In this document: in pieces, positions 60,735-64,000 of the stretch
Layout: the number at the start of each line of letters is the position of its first letter
How positions within the stretch are numbered: the first letter of the stretch is position 1
Origin: Mycobacterium rhizamassiliense
GTDB lineage: Bacteria; Actinomycetota; Actinomycetes; Mycobacteriales; Mycobacteriaceae
Direction of reading: 5' to 3'
NCBI RefSeq assembly: GCF_900157375.1
Contig: NZ_LT721901.1
Coordinates: 1,261,605 to 1,325,604, forward strand
Length of the DNA: 64,000 nucleotides
Made by a program: the position numbers and the translations under genes
Notes under the pieces: generated by a model
The model's input: only the letters and a program-made list of their open reading frames with translations
What the model was told of the DNA's origin: nothing
Database searches by the model: none

Positions 60735-61551
60735 TCACGCCCCGAACAGTCCGGCCGTAAACCTGGTCCGCGCCCCACGCGGGTGGCATAGAGCGCGCGC
60801 CACGATGAGCCGCGTCGGCGCGTTTGCGATCGTCGAAATGCAGAAGCTGCAGCACGACCGCACCGAGCTCGTCACCCGGATGGTGCAGCCGGCGCTGTGG
60901 CTGCTGATCTTCGGCACCACGTTTTCTAAGCTGCACGTCATCAACACCGGGCCGGTGTCCTACCTGGCGTTCCTGGCGCCGGGCATCATCGCGCAGTCGG
61001 CGCTGTTCATCTCGATTTTCTATGGCATCCAAATCATTTGGGACCGCGATGCCGGCGTGCTGGCCAAGCTCATGGTGACGCCGGCGCCCGCGTCGGCGCT
61101 GATCACCGGCAAGGCATTCGCCGCCGGTGTGCGGTCGGTCGCCCAGGTCGTCGGCGTGATGGCGCTGGCCTACGTGATGAACATCGGCCTCACCGTCAAC
61201 CCGCTGCGGATCCTTGCGGCGATGGTCACCGTGATGCTGGGTGCGGCGTTCTTCGCCTGCCTGTCGATGACGCTGGCCGGGTTGGTGCGCAACCGCGACC
61301 GCCTGATGGGTATCGGTCAGGCCATCACTATGCCGTTGTTCTTCGCGTCCAACGCGCTGTATCCGGTCGACGTGATGCCGTCCTGGCTGCGTGTGCTGAG
61401 CACCGTCAACCCGCTGAGCTACGAGGTCAACGCGCTGCGGGCGATGCTGATCGGCACGCCGCTCAATCCCCTGGACTTCATCGTGCTGCTGGCCGCCGCG
61501 CTGATTGGAATCGCAACGGCCTCAACGTTATTGCGCCGCCTGGTCGCCTAA
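60724..61551 (+). CDS. ABC-2 type permease
   Basis: 275-residue ABC-2 transporter permease with six membrane segments; VTRMVQPALWLLIFGTTFSKL, YLAFLAPGIIAQSALFISIFYG, FFACLSMTLAGLVRNRDRLMGIGQAITMPLFFASNALYPVDVMPSWLRVLSTVNPLSYEVNALRAML, the last being the diagnostic C-terminal ABC-2 signature. GTG 60724 chosen for overlap with the ATPase gene; TTG 60715 is possible, and ATG at about residue 28 would also keep all helices. Confidence 0.9.
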   Translation: MRVDHAPNSPAVNLVRAPRGWHRARATMSRVGAFAIVEMQKLQHDRTELVTRMVQPALWLLIFGTTFSKLHVINTGPVSYLAFLAPGIIAQSALFISIFYGIQIIWDRDAGVLAKLMVTPAPASALITGKAFAAGVRSVAQVVGVMALAYVMNIGLTVNPLRILAAMVTVMLGAAFFACLSMTLAGLVRNRDRLMGIGQAITMPLFFASNALYPVDVMPSWLRVLSTVNPLSYEVNALRAMLIGTPLNPLDFIVLLAAALIGIATASTLLRRLVA

Positions 61552-62815
<1,264 letters not shown>

Positions 62816-62828
62816 GGGCACTAAGCCA

Positions 62829-62875
62829 GCATCGGCAGCAGCGCACCGGTCAGCGCTGCTGCCGATGCTTTTTAT
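62829..62875 (+). terminator. Intrinsic terminator of fbpC
   Basis: Perfect 16-bp arms at 62829-62844 and 62853-62868 (GCATCGGCAGCAGCGC and its inverse) with an 8-base loop, followed by TTTTTATT. Starts 13 bp after the fbpC stop. A textbook Rho-independent terminator, rare in mycobacteria. Confidence 0.92.
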
Positions 62876-62880
62876 TGCGG

Positions 62881-62886
62881 GCTAGT
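62881..62886. repeat. Left target-site copy of IS481-type element
   Basis: GCTAGT, matching the NCTAGN target preference described for IS481. The first five bases recur directly after the right inverted repeat at 63996-64000; the sixth lies outside the window. CTA at 62882-62884 is the transposase stop codon on the other strand. Confidence 0.75.
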
Positions 62887-63880
62887 TGTGATGTCCAGGG
62901 AGGTTGGTCAGTCGGGTGACCGGTGGCTGGCCTCCGAGGGCGGAGTGGGCTCGGTGGTGATTGTAGGAGTGCAGCCAGCCGGGTAGAGCGTCGTTGCGGT
63001 GTTCGGTTGATTCGTAGAGTCGGGCGTAGGCCCAGCCGTCGGCAAGAGTGCGGTGGAATCGCTCGACTTTGCCGTTCGTCTGGGGCCGGTAGGCGCGGGT
63101 TCGCTTGGCGGTGATGCCCAATTCGGTGCAGGCGTCACGCCAGGCGTAGGACCGGTAGGCCGAGCCGTTGTCGGACAAGACCCTTTCGACGGTGACCCCA
63201 TGATCGGCAAACCACGCGATGGCACGTCGGAGCACGCCGATGGCGGTGGAGGCTTTTTCATCGGTGCATATTTCGGCGTATGCCACGCGGGAATGATCGT
63301 CGATGACGGTGTGTAAGAACGCTATTCCGATTCTGGGTTGATATCGCTTGTTGCGTTCGCCGGTGCGGCGGGCGGTCTGGCGGGCGTTGCGTCTGCTTTG
63401 TTGGCGACTCATGAACTTGTGACCCCCACCGTCGGGGATGTTGGCGAACTTGGTGACATCGACATGGATCAATGAACCCGGATAGGCATGCTCGTAGCGG
63501 CGCAGCGGTTCGCCGGTGACGCGATCGATGTGCGAGAGCCGGTTGATTCGGCAGCGGGTCAGCACGGCGTGCACGGTCGAGGCCGCCATGCCGAGTTGAC
63601 CAGCGATCTGAACTGGCCCCAGTCGCTTGCGCCACCGTAGTTTCACGATTCGCCGCATCAGCTGAACATTGGTTTTGGTCGGGCTGCGATGCGGCCTTGA
63701 ACTGCGGTCGAGCATGCCGGCAGGCCCCTCGGTGCGGTATCGGACGGCCCACTTTTTGGCCGTTCGTTCCGCGACCATGAACATCTTGGCCGCTGCGGCG
63801 TAGGTCCAACCCTGCTCGACGACGAGCTGGGCAAGCCTCAAACGGGCGCGCGGGGTCAATGCAGCGTTAACGTGGGACAC
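62882..63880 (-). CDS. IS481-family transposase
   Basis: 332-residue transposase. N-terminal helix-turn-helix region VNAALTPRARLRLAQLVVEQGWTYAAAAKMFMVAERTAKKWAVRY; DDE catalytic core with LIHVDVTKFANI (first Asp), VLSDNGSAYRS (second Asp) and QTNGKVERFHRTL (Glu). GTG at 63880 is preferred, with AGGAGG 5 bp upstream; an ATG at 63943 is possible. The last Asn codon and the TAG stop are completed by the flanking target sequence, not by the element. Confidence 0.93.
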   Translation of the reverse strand: MSHVNAALTPRARLRLAQLVVEQGWTYAAAAKMFMVAERTAKKWAVRYRTEGPAGMLDRSSRPHRSPTKTNVQLMRRIVKLRWRKRLGPVQIAGQLGMAASTVHAVLTRCRINRLSHIDRVTGEPLRRYEHAYPGSLIHVDVTKFANIPDGGGHKFMSRQQSRRNARQTARRTGERNKRYQPRIGIAFLHTVIDDHSRVAYAEICTDEKASTAIGVLRRAIAWFADHGVTVERVLSDNGSAYRSYAWRDACTELGITAKRTRAYRPQTNGKVERFHRTLADGWAYARLYESTEHRNDALPGWLHSYNHHRAHSALGGQPPVTRLTNLPGHHN

Positions 63881-63995
63881 GAAGGCCTCCTGGTTGGTGA
63901 AGCGGTTTCTAGACAGCTCCACTTCACAACCGGAGGCCTTCACCTGTCACACAGGCTCACCGACACCGAACGGGACAACCTCCCTGGACATCACA
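62887..63995 (-). mobile_element. Complete IS481-family insertion sequence
   Basis: About 1109 bp, bounded by perfect 20-bp inverted repeats (62887-62906 and 63976-63995; the end reads TGTGATGTCCAGGGAGGTTG). It carries a single intact transposase gene. It sits 12 bp beyond the fbpC terminator. Flanks show CTAG on both sides. Intact ends and frame suggest recent insertion. Confidence 0.9.
63976..63995. repeat. Right terminal inverted repeat of IS element
   Basis: Exact inverse of 62887-62906 over 20 bases. Adjacent base 63996 begins the second target copy (GCTAG). Confidence 0.92.
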
Positions 63996-64000
63996 GCTAG

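Noticed and set aside
63258..63809. A second leftward frame in the IS element that could suggest a two-frame (frameshifted) transposase
   Set aside because: The single 332-residue frame already contains the whole DDE core and both ends; the other frame is a shadow.

Overview
The window is high-GC, gene-dense DNA from a slow-growing Mycobacterium, most likely a member of the M. avium complex or a close relative; the species cannot be fixed from sequence alone. The grounds are an antigen 85C mycolyltransferase, an F420-dependent hydroxymycolate dehydrogenase (fgd2 type), CYP138 and CYP125-like P450s, many FadE/SDR/TetR genes, and a gene order that, read backwards, follows the M. tuberculosis block Rv0129c-Rv0158 (fbpC, htdZ, fadE1, fgd2, GNAT, ephF, TetR, cyp138, msrA, Rv0138-Rv0148, ptpB, fadE2, pntAa/Ab/B). 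No rRNA, tRNA or CRISPR array was seen.

Region 1 (1-15268) is an accessory catabolic cluster with no counterpart in the syntenic M. tuberculosis block. A leftward, largely overlapping operon encodes an SDR, an NTF2-like protein, an HpcH/HpaI aldolase, a Zn-alcohol dehydrogenase, a P450, a NIPSNAP-like protein and an unknown protein. Around it lie a CaiB/BaiF CoA-transferase, an acyl-CoA dehydrogenase, an F420 LLM oxidoreductase, two TesB-like thioesterases, an SRPBCC protein, an SMP-30 lactonase, a TetR regulator, a GlcD-like FAD oxidase and a nitroreductase. Four copies of a 27-bp motif (TGACACTT-N9-TTTGTAAAG) lie before its transcription units, one of them directly before the TetR gene. I infer one regulon for oxidation, CoA activation and retro-aldol cleavage of an unidentified substrate.

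Region 2 (15272-21468) holds a frameshifted tagA glycosylase, an SDR with a DHDPR-like oxidoreductase, a small exported His-rich peptide followed by a strong hairpin, an AT-rich tract, two TetR regulators, a 44-codon ORF and a CYP125-like P450. Region 3 (21465-45018) is the conserved core: transhydrogenase, fadE2-ptpB, SDR and aldehyde dehydrogenase, three tandem SAM methyltransferases, ClC channel, AlkA-like glycosylase, Rv0138-Rv0141c-like genes, msrA, cyp138-TetR and ephF. It carries extra genes (DUF1348, an LCP ligase, pirin, Dps, a Mop protein), a 24-bp perfect inverted repeat and a KstR-type box.

Region 4 (45071-54374) is a second accessory block: a coiled-coil/CsbD stress pair, sulfotransferase, TetR-DUF1214, an exported peptide, LLM-SRPBCC, and a desaturase/ferredoxin-reductase operon with a divergent FabR/DesT-like repressor. 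Region 5 (54384-62815) returns to core order (GNAT, fgd2, TrmO-like, fadE1, htdZ, fbpC) but contains an inserted metallophosphoesterase plus MarR-ABC exporter. The window ends in a complete IS481-family element just after the fbpC terminator, inserted at a CTAG site that supplies the transposase stop codon.
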